Counted from the stretch's first letter, positions 54,807-63,430 are shown. The stretch: 64,000 bases of DNA from Bog-756 sp963699345 (GCA_963699345.1 CAVOTL010000005.1:1860001-1924000); one strand, 5' to 3'. Numbers and translations: made by a program. The notes: generated from the letters alone by a model not told the origin.

Positions 54807-56045
54807 TCAGGCCGTGTATTCGGGCGGGTTCGGGAGCACCAACGTGAACGTGGATCCCTCCCCCTCGCGCGAGTCCACCTCGACCCGTCCCTGGTGGTTG
54901 CTGGCGACGTGGCGGACGATCGACAGGCCGAGGCCGGTACCCCCGGTGGACCGGCTCCGGCCGTGGTCGACCCGGTAGAAGCGCTCGAAGATGCGCTCGA
55001 GGTCGCGGGTCGGGATGCCGACGCCGGTGTCGGTGACCGAGAGGCGGATCTCTCCGTCGGACTGGCTGGCCGAGAGCGTCACGTTGGCGTCCTCGTAGGA
55101 GAAGGTCACGGCGTTCTCGAGCAGGCTGTGGATGGCCGACACGAGCTGGCGACGGTCACCGACCACGTGGATGGGCGGATCGGGCTCGTCGAGTTCGATG
55201 GTGATGCGGCGCTGCTCGGCGGCGCTGCGGACCCGCTCGACGGCTTCGGCCATGACCAGGTTGACGCTGATCGGCTCCCGGGGAGGGGCCTCCTCGGACT
55301 CGATGCGGCTGAGGTCGAGCAGGTCGTCGATGATGCGGCTGACCCGGAAGGCCTCGGCGTGGATCCGCGAGGCGAGGCGCTGGGCGACCTCGGAATCGGG
55401 CTCCACGGTGAGCGTCTCGGCCAGGAGGCCGAGCGCGCCGATGGGGGTCTTCAGCTCGTGGGACACGTTGGCGACGAAGTCCCGACGGATCTCCTCGAGC
55501 CGGCGGCGCTCCGACACGTCCTCGATGATGGCGATGACCCCGAGCGGGCGACGGCCGTCGTCGATGAGCCGGGTGCGGACGGTCAGCGTCTGGCGTGGAG
55601 GTCCGTAGAGGTCGAGGGTGCGTTCCGCGGTGCCTTCCTGCCAGGCGTTCTCCAGGAGCTCGGTGACGGCCTGGGCCGCCAGGGCGTCACCGTGGCGGTT
55701 GCTCATGAGGGCCACGGCCCGGGCGTTGCGGAAGGCCACTTCGCCGTTCTCGTCGCACACGATCACCCCCTGGGCCAGGGTGTCGAGGGCCCGGCGTAGG
55801 CGGATGGCGTCGGCGCTGGCCTCGGTGACGGCCTCGGCGGCGTCACCGGCGACCTTCTCGAGGTGGCTCAGGACGGGCTCCATCCCGGCATCGTCCGGCG
55901 CCTCCACGCCCAGGCGGTTGGAGAGGGCGGTCAGACGCTGTTGGAGGCTCCGGCGACCGGATCTCCGCCCTGTCTGGAAGGCGACGACGACGGCCAGGAG
56001 GGCCACCACCCCCAGGACGATGTACCCGATCACGTACGACTTCAC
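54807..56045 (-). CDS. Sensor histidine kinase (SenX3-like)
   Basis: A 412-residue kinase with a single N-terminal membrane helix (VIGYIVLGVVALLAVVVAF) and almost no outer loop. A PAS domain (about 95-200: TLAQGVIVCDENGEVAFRNARA, RPLGVIAIIEDVSER) precedes the H-box DFVANVSHELKTPIGALGLLAETL and an ATPase domain with N, G1 (VTDTGVGIPTRDL), F and G2 (GGTGLGLSIVRHVASNHQG) boxes. SenX3/PhoR kinases sense phosphate status through the Pst-PhoU complex, not an outer domain, which would suit this shape. GTG 56045 begins right at the helix. Confidence 0.88.
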   Translation of the reverse strand: MKSYVIGYIVLGVVALLAVVVAFQTGRRSGRRSLQQRLTALSNRLGVEAPDDAGMEPVLSHLEKVAGDAAEAVTEASADAIRLRRALDTLAQGVIVCDENGEVAFRNARAVALMSNRHGDALAAQAVTELLENAWQEGTAERTLDLYGPPRQTLTVRTRLIDDGRRPLGVIAIIEDVSERRRLEEIRRDFVANVSHELKTPIGALGLLAETLTVEPDSEVAQRLASRIHAEAFRVSRIIDDLLDLSRIESEEAPPREPISVNLVMAEAVERVRSAAEQRRITIELDEPDPPIHVVGDRRQLVSAIHSLLENAVTFSYEDANVTLSASQSDGEIRLSVTDTGVGIPTRDLERIFERFYRVDHGRSRSTGGTGLGLSIVRHVASNHQGRVEVDSREGEGSTFTLVLPNPPEYTA

Positions 56046-56100
56046 GGCCCCAAGTGTGACAGGCCCGGACCGGCATCGTGACCAGGGTCGCAACCTGGGT

Positions 56101-56140
56101 CGAAAAAGCATGAAATACCATGAAAGCTATTGAAAGGTGG
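56101..56140. promoter_or_regulatory. Four phased decamer repeats (candidate response-regulator site)
   Basis: Four consecutive 10-base blocks begin CGAAA, TGAAA, TGAAA and TGAAA (at 56101, 56111, 56121 and 56131). The strict 10-bp spacing puts all on one face of the helix, as expected for tandem OmpR/PhoB-type dimers. The block lies between the kinase gene (starts 56045, minus) and the secretion operon (-10 at 56153). Confidence 0.55.
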
Positions 56141-56152
56141 TTGGAAGCTACC

Positions 56153-56158
56153 TAGGGT
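56153..56158 (+). promoter_or_regulatory. -10 hexamer TAGGGT of the leaderless secretion operon
   Basis: TAGGGT lies six bases before the ATG at 56165. The phased repeats end 12 bases upstream, in the -35 area. Confidence 0.5.
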
Positions 56159-56164
56159 GGGCGC

Positions 56165-56482
56165 ATGCCCCACCTCCTCCCCATGTCCCCCGCCCACCCG
56201 GTGCTGCTCGTCGTCTCGATGACCCCCGATCCCAGCCAGCTGCCCGGTGGGCAGGTCCTCCAGAAGCTGACGGACGGACTCGGGGGGTGGGCGCTGGCGC
56301 TCTCCCTCGTGGGTCTCCTCGTCGGGGCCGCCGCCTGGGCGCTCGGCGCCCACAGCCAGAACTACCAGCAGTCCTACAGCGGTCGGAAGGCGGTGCTGGT
56401 GTCGGGATTCGCGGCGCTGCTGATCGGCGCCGGCCCGGCCATCGTCAACTTCTTCTTCGCCACCGGCCAGGGGGTGCACTGA
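56165..56482 (+). CDS. Two-helix VirB2-like membrane protein
   Basis: A 105-residue protein. A short hydrophobic N-terminus is followed by two membrane helices (about 41-62, WALALSLVGLLVGAAAWALG; about 76-99, AVLVSGFAALLIGAGPAIVNFF) with a polar loop between them (HSQNYQQSYSGRK). Size, two-helix layout and first position in the operon recall VirB2/TrbC pilins and the DUF6112-type proteins of actinobacterial secretion loci. No sequence signature proves this. It ends directly before the next start. Confidence 0.6.
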   Translation: MPHLLPMSPAHPVLLVVSMTPDPSQLPGGQVLQKLTDGLGGWALALSLVGLLVGAAAWALGAHSQNYQQSYSGRKAVLVSGFAALLIGAGPAIVNFFFATGQGVH

Positions 56483-58069
56483 GTGGCGTCGCTGGTGGGG
56501 TTGGCGGCGGTGACCGTGCCCGGGGTCCCGGCCGCGGCCTGCACGCCGGCGGCGGGGGCGCTGGGCGCCGCGTGCTCGACGGTCGGCAGTGTGGCGGGCG
56601 CGGCCGGCTCGGTGGTCAGCTCCGCCGTCGGGTTCGGGGTGGGGAGCGTCCTCGACGCCGTCAGCAGCTGGGTGACGAGCGGTGCGGCCTGGCTGTTGGG
56701 TCAGATCGGCGGCGTGCTCTCGTCCTCCACCGCGGTCGACCTCGGCGCCCCGTGGTTCCGGACGCACTACGCCACCATGGCGTCCCTCGCCGCCGTGGTG
56801 GTCCTTCCCCTGCTGCTCCTGGGCGTCGTCCAGGCCCTGTACCGACAGAGTGCCTCGATGCTGGTGCGCACGGTGCTCGTGAACGTACCCCTGGCCGTGC
56901 TGCTGACTGCGGTGGCGGTCACTCTCGTCCAACTCGGCCTGGCCGTGACCGACGCCATGTGTGCGGCGGTGTCCGGGGGCAGCGGGGCCGACGCCGGGCA
57001 CTTCATGGCCACCGTGGCGGCCGCCCTCACTCCCACCGCCGCCACCGGCCAGCCCGGGGCGCCGACCTTCGTGCTCTTCCTCGGCGGGATGGCGGTGGTC
57101 GCCGGTGCCGTCATGCTCTGGCTCGAGTTGTTGCTCCGGGCCGCCGCCGTCTACGTGGCGGTACTGTTCCTGCCGCTCGCCCTGGCCGGACTGGCCTGGC
57201 CGGCCATCTCCCACTGGAGTCGGAGGCTGGCCGACACCCTGGCCGCCCTGATCCTGTCCAAGCTCGTCATCGTGGCCGTGCTCAGCCTGGCCGTCGGGGC
57301 CCTGGCCTCGGGGACCGGCTCGACTCCGTCGGGGTCCACCACCTCGGGTGGAGGATTCGCCTCGGTGCTGGGTGGAGCGGCCCTGCTGCTGTTGGCGGCC
57401 CTGGCGCCGTGGTCGCTCTTCCGACTCCTCCCGTTCCTCGAGGCCGGCGCCGTCGGCCATCTCGAAGGCCTCAGCCAACGGACCCGTCACCTGGCCACCG
57501 CGCCGGTCACCGGTCTGGCCAACGTGGCCCTGCGGGCCGCCACCGTGGGGTCGCTGGCCACCGGGCCCGTCGGGGTGGTCGGGGTGGCCGCGGCCGGTCG
57601 TGCCGGCGGCAGCCCACCGGGTGGAGGAGCCGCCACCGTCGGTCGGGGTCCGGGTCGGGGTCCGGGACCAGGTCCGGGCCAGGGTCTCGACGACTTCGCC
57701 GATGCGCTCCCCTCCGGTGGCGGGGATCCGTGGGGCGGGGGGTCGGGGGCCGCCGCCGTGGGAGGGCGTCCGTCCGCACCGCAGCCGTGGGAGCCGGGCG
57801 GCTCGATCCCCATGTTGACGCCGCACCCCCACTCGGCCCTGACCAACCGACGTCTCGCCGACGTGGCGGCCGGCCGTGACCCGTTCGCCGAAGGCCCACC
57901 CCCGCTGGCGGGACGGGCCGACGGGGTGCCGGTCCTGCCGCCCGGCGTCACCTACGTCGCACCGCTGCCCCGGCAGACCGGGACCCTCCGACGGGACCAC
58001 CTCGGACGGGACCACCTCGGACCGGTCCTCATCGGCGGCGACCAGCGGCCCGAGCGGGTGGACCGGTGA
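56483..58069 (+). CDS. TrbL/VirB6-like polytopic membrane protein
   Basis: A 528-residue protein. Residues of about 1-350 contain a signal-like start with two cysteines, a glycine/serine-rich segment and five to six membrane helices (ASLAAVVVLPLLLLGVV, TVLVNVPLAVLLTAVAVTLVQ, FVLFLGGMAVVAGAVML, AAAVYVAVLFLPLALAGLAW, LSKLVIVAVLSLAVGAL). The organisation matches VirB6/TrbL inner-membrane channel proteins. The last ~170 residues are a Gly/Pro-rich cytoplasmic tail with a duplicated DHLG. GTG 56483 directly follows the previous stop, and the gene overlaps the next by 4 bases. Confidence 0.75.
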   Translation: MASLVGLAAVTVPGVPAAACTPAAGALGAACSTVGSVAGAAGSVVSSAVGFGVGSVLDAVSSWVTSGAAWLLGQIGGVLSSSTAVDLGAPWFRTHYATMASLAAVVVLPLLLLGVVQALYRQSASMLVRTVLVNVPLAVLLTAVAVTLVQLGLAVTDAMCAAVSGGSGADAGHFMATVAAALTPTAATGQPGAPTFVLFLGGMAVVAGAVMLWLELLLRAAAVYVAVLFLPLALAGLAWPAISHWSRRLADTLAALILSKLVIVAVLSLAVGALASGTGSTPSGSTTSGGGFASVLGGAALLLLAALAPWSLFRLLPFLEAGAVGHLEGLSQRTRHLATAPVTGLANVALRAATVGSLATGPVGVVGVAAAGRAGGSPPGGGAATVGRGPGRGPGPGPGQGLDDFADALPSGGGDPWGGGSGAAAVGGRPSAPQPWEPGGSIPMLTPHPHSALTNRRLADVAAGRDPFAEGPPPLAGRADGVPVLPPGVTYVAPLPRQTGTLRRDHLGRDHLGPVLIGGDQRPERVDR

Positions 58070-59580
58070 GGAACGACCCGGACGGGGCGAGCTCCCGGGT
58101 CCGGTACCGGTTCCCCCCGCTGGAGCGGCGGGGCGTCATCGCCGGATGGCGGGCGGGCCAGGTCGCGGCGGTCGCCTCCGGACTGGTGCTGGCTGTCCTG
58201 TCCGTCCGCAGCCGACCCTCGTTGCCCGGTGTGGCCTTGGCCGTGTTCTGGGTCGGGAGTGCCGTGGCCCTGGCGTTCTGGCCCGTCGCCGGGCGCACGG
58301 GCGAGCAGTGGCTGCCCGTGGTCGTTCGGTGGGCGTGGGCCGGGGTCACCGGCCACCGCGTCGTCTCCGATCCGGGGCCGACCGCCGGGGCCGTGGCGAC
58401 GGTGGCCACGGGTCCCGGGGACGGTCGGGCCCGCCGCTCGATACCCGGCTCCCGACCGGGCCCCCACTCGGCCTTCGACGGACTGCACCTCCGGGAGGGG
58501 CCGCCGGGGCCGGACGGCCCGGGCATCGGCGTCCTGGAGGACGACCGGGCGAGGACCGTGACGGCGGTGGTCGAGGTCCGGGGTCACAGTTTCGCCCTGC
58601 TGGGCCCGGTCGAACAGGACGCCCGCGTCGCCGCCTGGGCCAGGGTGCTGGCATCGCTGGCCCGCGAGGGTTCGGCGGTCCACCGACTCCAGTGGGTCGA
58701 GACGTGCCTGCCCGACGACGGGCGGGCCGTGCGGGACCACCTCGAGGAACACGCCGTGCTCGACGCCGACTCGCCGGCCGCCCGTTCCTATCGACACCTG
58801 CTCGACGAGTCGTCGCCCGTCACCCGCCGCCATCGGGTGCTGGTGGCGGTGTCCGTCCACCGGGGTCGGTCGGCGCGGGCGATCCGGGCGTCCGGGGGCG
58901 GCTTCGAGGGCGCCACGGCCGTGCTGGTCCGGGAGGTGGGAGCGGTGCGCTCCGCCATGGCCGGGTCCGACATCGAGGTCGAGCGCGTGCTCGACGGGCG
59001 CTCGCTGGGTCAGGCCCTGGCCGGCGCGTTCCGACCCGGGCCCGCCGGCCCGGGGGGTGACCGGGACGGTGATCCGTGGCCCATGGGCACCGAGGCCGGG
59101 TGGGAGTCGGTGCGCACGGACGGCACCCGGCACGCGACCTACTGGGTGGCCGAGTGGCCCCGGGTCGACGTCCACCCCGATTTCCTCGGACCCCTGCTGT
59201 TCGCACCCCTGCGACGGACCCTCGCCGTGGTGATGGAACCGGTCGATCCCACCCGGGCGGCGCGCCAGGTGGCCCAGGCCCGCACCGCCGGCCTGGCCGA
59301 CGGCGAGCTGCGGCGCCGGAACGGCTTCCTGACGTCCGCCCGCCACACCCGCGAGCGGGAGAGCGTCGACGACCGCGACGTCGAACTGGCCGACGGACAC
59401 GCCCAATTCCGGTTCTCGGGGTATCTCGGGGTCACGGCCGACGACGACGTCGCCCTCGTCGAAGCGTGCGCCTCCCTCGAACAGGCGGCCGGACAGGCGC
59501 GGCTCGACATCCGGCGTCTCTACGGTCAGCAGGGCCCAGCCCTGCTCTGCGTGCTGCCCACCGGACGGGGCCTGGCATGA
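58066..59580 (+). CDS. SCO6880-like protein (VirB3/VirB4 N-terminal module)
   Basis: A 504-residue protein. It opens RVRYRFPPLERRGVIAGWRAGQ and two membrane helices (VAAVASGLVLAVLSV; LPGVALAVFWVGSAVALAFW), as in the SCO6880 family, where a VirB3-like anchor is fused to a VirB4 N-terminal domain. The rest is soluble (VTAVVEVRGHSFALLGPVEQD, LQWVETCLPDDGR, RRTLAVVMEPVDPTRAARQVA) and carries no P-loop. Together with the next gene it makes up one VirB4 split in two. Start GTGA-overlaps the previous stop. Confidence 0.75.
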   Translation: MRNDPDGASSRVRYRFPPLERRGVIAGWRAGQVAAVASGLVLAVLSVRSRPSLPGVALAVFWVGSAVALAFWPVAGRTGEQWLPVVVRWAWAGVTGHRVVSDPGPTAGAVATVATGPGDGRARRSIPGSRPGPHSAFDGLHLREGPPGPDGPGIGVLEDDRARTVTAVVEVRGHSFALLGPVEQDARVAAWARVLASLAREGSAVHRLQWVETCLPDDGRAVRDHLEEHAVLDADSPAARSYRHLLDESSPVTRRHRVLVAVSVHRGRSARAIRASGGGFEGATAVLVREVGAVRSAMAGSDIEVERVLDGRSLGQALAGAFRPGPAGPGGDRDGDPWPMGTEAGWESVRTDGTRHATYWVAEWPRVDVHPDFLGPLLFAPLRRTLAVVMEPVDPTRAARQVAQARTAGLADGELRRRNGFLTSARHTRERESVDDRDVELADGHAQFRFSGYLGVTADDDVALVEACASLEQAAGQARLDIRRLYGQQGPALLCVLPTGRGLA

Positions 59581-60911
59581 GTCCGGTGTGGTCGCCCCGC
59601 CCCGCCCCGGGACTGCCGGCCCACGTGGCCACCACTCGCCACCTGTGCGCGGCCTATCCGCTGGTGGCCGAAGCGGGCCTCGGTCACCAGGGCGTGCTCA
59701 TCGGGCGTGACGTGCTGGGCGGATCGTTCGTCTACGACCCCTTCGCCCTCTACCGGGCCGGTGTCGTGACCAACCCCAACATGGTGGTGATCGGGCAGAT
59801 CGGCCGGGGCAAGAGCAGCTTCGTGAAGTCCTACCTGTGGCGGCAGGCCGTCTTCGGGAGGAGTGCCTGGGTGATCGACCCGAAGGGGGAGTACGGGCCG
59901 CTGTGCGAAGCCTGGGGCGTCGTTCCCGTCGCCCTGCGACCGGGTGGTCCCGTCCGCCTCAACCCTCTGGACACGGCACACGCCGACGACGGCCGTCCCT
60001 CCGACGACGGCCACGACGGTCCGGCGGTGCGCCGGACCGCGCTGTGCGCCTCGCTGGCTGTGTCCTGCCTCGGTCGTGACCTGCTGCCCCGCGAGAGGGC
60101 CGCCATCGACGCGGCCCTCGCCGCCGCCACGACGCAGGCGGCAGCCGGGCGGAGTGGGGTGTCGCCGACCCTCCCCCAGGTGGTCGACGCACTGCTGGAC
60201 CCCGAACCTGGAGCCGCCGCCGACCTGCGGACCACTCGGGCCGAGCTGGTCGAGGACGGACGCGACGTGGCCCTCGAGCTGCGGCGCCTCGTCCACGGGG
60301 ACCTGCGCGGGATGTTCGACGGACCCACGACCGACGGACTCCGCCTCGACGGCCCGCTCGTCGTCCTCGATCTGTCCGCCGTCTACCACTCACCCGCCCT
60401 GGGGGTGCTCATGGCCTGTGCCGCGGCCTGGCTGCAGAGCGCGGTCCGGGCCCGCCACCGCAACCGGATCCTGCTGGTGGTCGACGAGGCATGGGCCATC
60501 CTGGGCAACCTCGGAGTGGCCCGCTGGCTCCAGTCCTCGTGGAAGCTGTCGCGGGCCATGGGGGTGGCCAACATCGCCGTCCTCCACCGTCTCTCGGACC
60601 TGGCCTCGGTAGGGGCGGCGGGAAGTGAGCAGGTGGGTCTGGCCGAAGGTCTGCTCGCCGACTCGGAGACTCGTGTCGTCTACGCGCAGTCCCCCGGCGA
60701 GGTGGCCCGCACCGGCGAGCTGCTGGGCCTCACCGACACCGAGGCGGACCTGGTCAGCACCCTCCCGAGGGGAACGGCGCTGTGGAAGGTGGGCCGGCGT
60801 TCGTTCCTCGTCGAGCACCGGCTCGGGCGCGGCGAGGCGTGGCTGGTCGACACCGACCGGGCGATGGCCGACGTCGACGGGGTCGGGGTTCCGGCTCCGG
60901 CGGCCTGGTGA
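59577..60911 (+). CDS. VirB4-like ATPase (C-terminal motor half)
   Basis: A 444-residue P-loop ATPase. The N-terminus (ATTRHLCAAYPLVAEAGLGHQGVLIGRD) precedes Walker A MVVIGQIGRGKSSFVKS (near residue 73) and AWVIDPKGEYGPL. Walker B is RILLVVDEAWAILGN (near 297-306), and NIAVLHRLSDLASVG with RVVYAQSP is the typical C-terminal region of VirB4/TraC ATPases. It is half the usual VirB4 length because the N-terminal part is the preceding gene. It would power substrate or pilus assembly. ATGA overlap upstream, GTGA overlap downstream. Confidence 0.85.
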   Translation: MSPVWSPRPAPGLPAHVATTRHLCAAYPLVAEAGLGHQGVLIGRDVLGGSFVYDPFALYRAGVVTNPNMVVIGQIGRGKSSFVKSYLWRQAVFGRSAWVIDPKGEYGPLCEAWGVVPVALRPGGPVRLNPLDTAHADDGRPSDDGHDGPAVRRTALCASLAVSCLGRDLLPRERAAIDAALAAATTQAAAGRSGVSPTLPQVVDALLDPEPGAAADLRTTRAELVEDGRDVALELRRLVHGDLRGMFDGPTTDGLRLDGPLVVLDLSAVYHSPALGVLMACAAAWLQSAVRARHRNRILLVVDEAWAILGNLGVARWLQSSWKLSRAMGVANIAVLHRLSDLASVGAAGSEQVGLAEGLLADSETRVVYAQSPGEVARTGELLGLTDTEADLVSTLPRGTALWKVGRRSFLVEHRLGRGEAWLVDTDRAMADVDGVGVPAPAAW

Positions 60912-62449
60912 CGACCGCCACGGCCGCGGCCATCGGCATCGGCACCGTCGCTGTCGCCGTGGCGGCGCTGACCGGCGGTCCCGGACGACCCCCGGGCTGG
61001 CGCGATCGCGGCCGTCGTCGAGCGGCGGGGCCGCCGGGCAGTCGCCGCCAGCCCCCGGAACGGCCGGACTCCGGGCGCTCGGCCCGCTGGGCCCGGGGCG
61101 CGGACCTGGGTGGACTGGTGATCCCCGCCAAAGGCGCCCCTCCCGTGGGGCGCCTCGTCCTCGGTCGCACGGGACGTCGACTGGTGGCGGCCGAACGGGC
61201 CCAGTCCGTCATCGTGTTCGGGCCGACCCAGTCCCACAAGACCACGGGGTTGGCGGTGCCGGCCATCCTCGGCTGGACGGGTCCGGTGGTGGCCGCCAGC
61301 GTCAAGGGGGACCTGCTCGGGCACACCGTCGGCCACCGCTCCTCCGTCGGCCGGGTGCACTGCTTCGACCCCACGGGCGTGACGGGTCGACCGGTGGTCA
61401 CCTGGTCACCCCTCCCCGGGTCCCGGACGTGGCCGGGAGCGCGCCGGGCGGCCGCCACGCTCACCGAGGTGGGACGGTCCCAGGTCGGGTCGATGGCCGA
61501 CGGCGACTTCTGGTACGCCACGGCCGCCCGCCTGCTCGCCCCGCTGCTGTTCGCCGCGGCCTGCGGCGGGCGCGACATGGCCGAGGTGGTGCACTGGGTG
61601 GAGACCGGGGAGGAGCAGGAGGTGCTGGAACTCCTCGGACGGGCAGGCGTGCCGGCGGCGCTCGACGCCGCCCGGTCGGCGTTCGGCAAGGAGGAACGCC
61701 AACGGAGTTCGATCGTGACCACCCTCGAGACCCTGCTCGAACCCTTCGCCGGGGCCACGCCCGAGGAGGCGACCGACCTCGATGCCGCGTCGCTGCTCAC
61801 CGGTTCGGACACCCTGTACCTCTGTGCCCCGGCCCACGACCAGCGCCGACTGACCCCGCTGTTCGTGGGGGTGCTGCGGGCGGTGCTCGACGGTGCCTAC
61901 GACCACGTGGCCCGCACCGGCCGACCGCTCGACCCACCCCTGTTGGTGGTGCTGGACGAGGCGGCGAACATCGCCCCGGTCACCGACCTCGACGCGTTGG
62001 CCGCCACCGCGGCCGGGCACGGCATCCAGATGGTGACGGTGTGGCACGATCTCGCCCAGATCACGGCCCGCTACGGGCCCCGGGCGACGACGGTGGTCAA
62101 CAACCACCGGGCCAAGCTCTTCCTGTCGGGGATCTCCGACCCGACCACCCTCGACTACGCCAGCCACCTGGTGGGTGACGAGGAACGCCACCTCCCGGCC
62201 ACCACGTCGGGAGGGCGGTCGGGGACCAGCACCACCCACTCACCCACGCAGCGCCGCCTGGCTCCTCCTGACGCCCTCCGTCGCACGCCACCCGGCGGGG
62301 CGGTCCTCGTCTACGCGCACCTCGCGCCGGCCCGGCTCACCCTGCGGACGTGGTTCGACGATCCGTGGCTCGCCGCCCGTGCCGCCCGCGCCGCCCGTGA
62401 CGCCGGTGCCGCCGGTGACGCCGGGGGCCTCGCCGACGGGTCGCCCTGA
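60908..62449 (+). CDS. VirD4/TraG-like coupling ATPase
   Basis: A 513-residue protein with one N-terminal membrane helix (TAAAIGIGTVAVAVAALTG) and a basic linker. Walker A reads VIVFGPTQSHKTTGLAVPAIL (near 104-112): the usual glycine before K-T is histidine. VAASVKGDLLGHTVGHR and Walker B LLVVLDEAANIAPVTDLD are typical of TraG/VirD4 coupling proteins, as is MVTVWHDLAQITARYG. The C-terminal Ala/Gly-rich tail is short. Such ATPases recruit DNA or protein substrates; no relaxase gene is present. Confidence 0.87.
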   Translation: MTTATAAAIGIGTVAVAVAALTGGPGRPPGWRDRGRRRAAGPPGSRRQPPERPDSGRSARWARGADLGGLVIPAKGAPPVGRLVLGRTGRRLVAAERAQSVIVFGPTQSHKTTGLAVPAILGWTGPVVAASVKGDLLGHTVGHRSSVGRVHCFDPTGVTGRPVVTWSPLPGSRTWPGARRAAATLTEVGRSQVGSMADGDFWYATAARLLAPLLFAAACGGRDMAEVVHWVETGEEQEVLELLGRAGVPAALDAARSAFGKEERQRSSIVTTLETLLEPFAGATPEEATDLDAASLLTGSDTLYLCAPAHDQRRLTPLFVGVLRAVLDGAYDHVARTGRPLDPPLLVVLDEAANIAPVTDLDALAATAAGHGIQMVTVWHDLAQITARYGPRATTVVNNHRAKLFLSGISDPTTLDYASHLVGDEERHLPATTSGGRSGTSTTHSPTQRRLAPPDALRRTPPGGAVLVYAHLAPARLTLRTWFDDPWLAARAARAARDAGAAGDAGGLADGSP

Positions 62450-62484
62450 CCCGCGTGCCCGACGGAGGGTGCCGGGCGGCTCCT

Positions 62485-63327
62485 TCAGTGCAGCCAGTCC
62501 GAGGTCATCCCCACCACGGCCGAGCCGTCGTGGTCGCTCAGCTTGTAGCCACAGAACGTCTTGGCCCAGTGCGACGTCTGGTGGCGGAAGGCGGCCGACT
62601 CGGTGACCATGGCCGTCAGGATCACGTCGGCCACGTCGTCGGCGGTCTGGACGGCCTGGGGATCGCCGAACTCCGCCATGACGTGGGCGAGGTAGCCCTT
62701 CATCGCCGGCGTGTAGTCGCCGCCCTCGGCGAACAGCCGGTCGACGTCCGCCCCGACGTTGTTCACGAACTCGGTGGCCACCGGTCCGGGCTCGATCACC
62801 GACACGTGGACACCCACGGAGGCGGCCACCGGGGCCAGGCTCTCCATGAAGCCCTCGACGGCGAACTTGGCCGCGCAGTAGGCCTCGTTGAAGGGCTGGC
62901 CCACCACGCCGCCCACGCTGGTCACCGTGACCACGCGACCCCCGGAGGCCCGCAGATGGGGCATGGCCGCTCTGGTGCACGCCACCACCCCGAAGAAGTT
63001 GACCTCCATGATCGAGCGCATCTCCTCCATCGAGACCTGTTCGATGGTGCCCACGAAGCCCCGTCCGGCGTTGTTGACCAGGACGTCGAGTGACCCGTGG
63101 TCGGCCACCACGGCCTCGATGCAACCGTCGACGGCGGCCTCGTCCACCACGTCGAGGGGGCGGATGTCGAGGGTGACCCCGGCCGCTTCCGCCGCGGCCC
63201 GCAGCGGCCCGTCCTTCGCCGGGTCCCGCAGGGTCGCCACCACGGTGAAACCGTGGCTGGCGGCGGCGACGGCCGACGAGAGGCCGATGCCGGTGGACGT
63301 TCCGGTGATCAGTGCGACTGGCGACAT
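62485..63327 (-). CDS. Short-chain dehydrogenase/reductase
   Basis: A 280-residue classical SDR. Cofactor motif ALITGTSTGIGLSSAV, DVLVNNAGRGFVG, catalytic serine in VVTVTSVGGVVGQPF and YxxxK in NEAYCAAKFAVEGF are present. PGPVATEFVNNVG follows. The size and C-terminal region (about 50 residues after the core) fit the retinol dehydrogenase-like subgroup; the substrate is unknown. The N-terminus MSPVALITG argues for ATG 63327. Confidence 0.92.
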   Translation of the reverse strand: MSPVALITGTSTGIGLSSAVAAASHGFTVVATLRDPAKDGPLRAAAEAAGVTLDIRPLDVVDEAAVDGCIEAVVADHGSLDVLVNNAGRGFVGTIEQVSMEEMRSIMEVNFFGVVACTRAAMPHLRASGGRVVTVTSVGGVVGQPFNEAYCAAKFAVEGFMESLAPVAASVGVHVSVIEPGPVATEFVNNVGADVDRLFAEGGDYTPAMKGYLAHVMAEFGDPQAVQTADDVADVILTAMVTESAAFRHQTSHWAKTFCGYKLSDHDGSAVVGMTSDWLH

Positions 63328-63430
63328 GGTGTGGGGCCCTTTCCCTCGGATCCCCTCAGCCTAGGGAAGGCGCAGCCGGGCGGTAGGGCCGAATTGCCGG
63401 TTGACCGGGAGCCGCCGTTCGACGTCGTCC

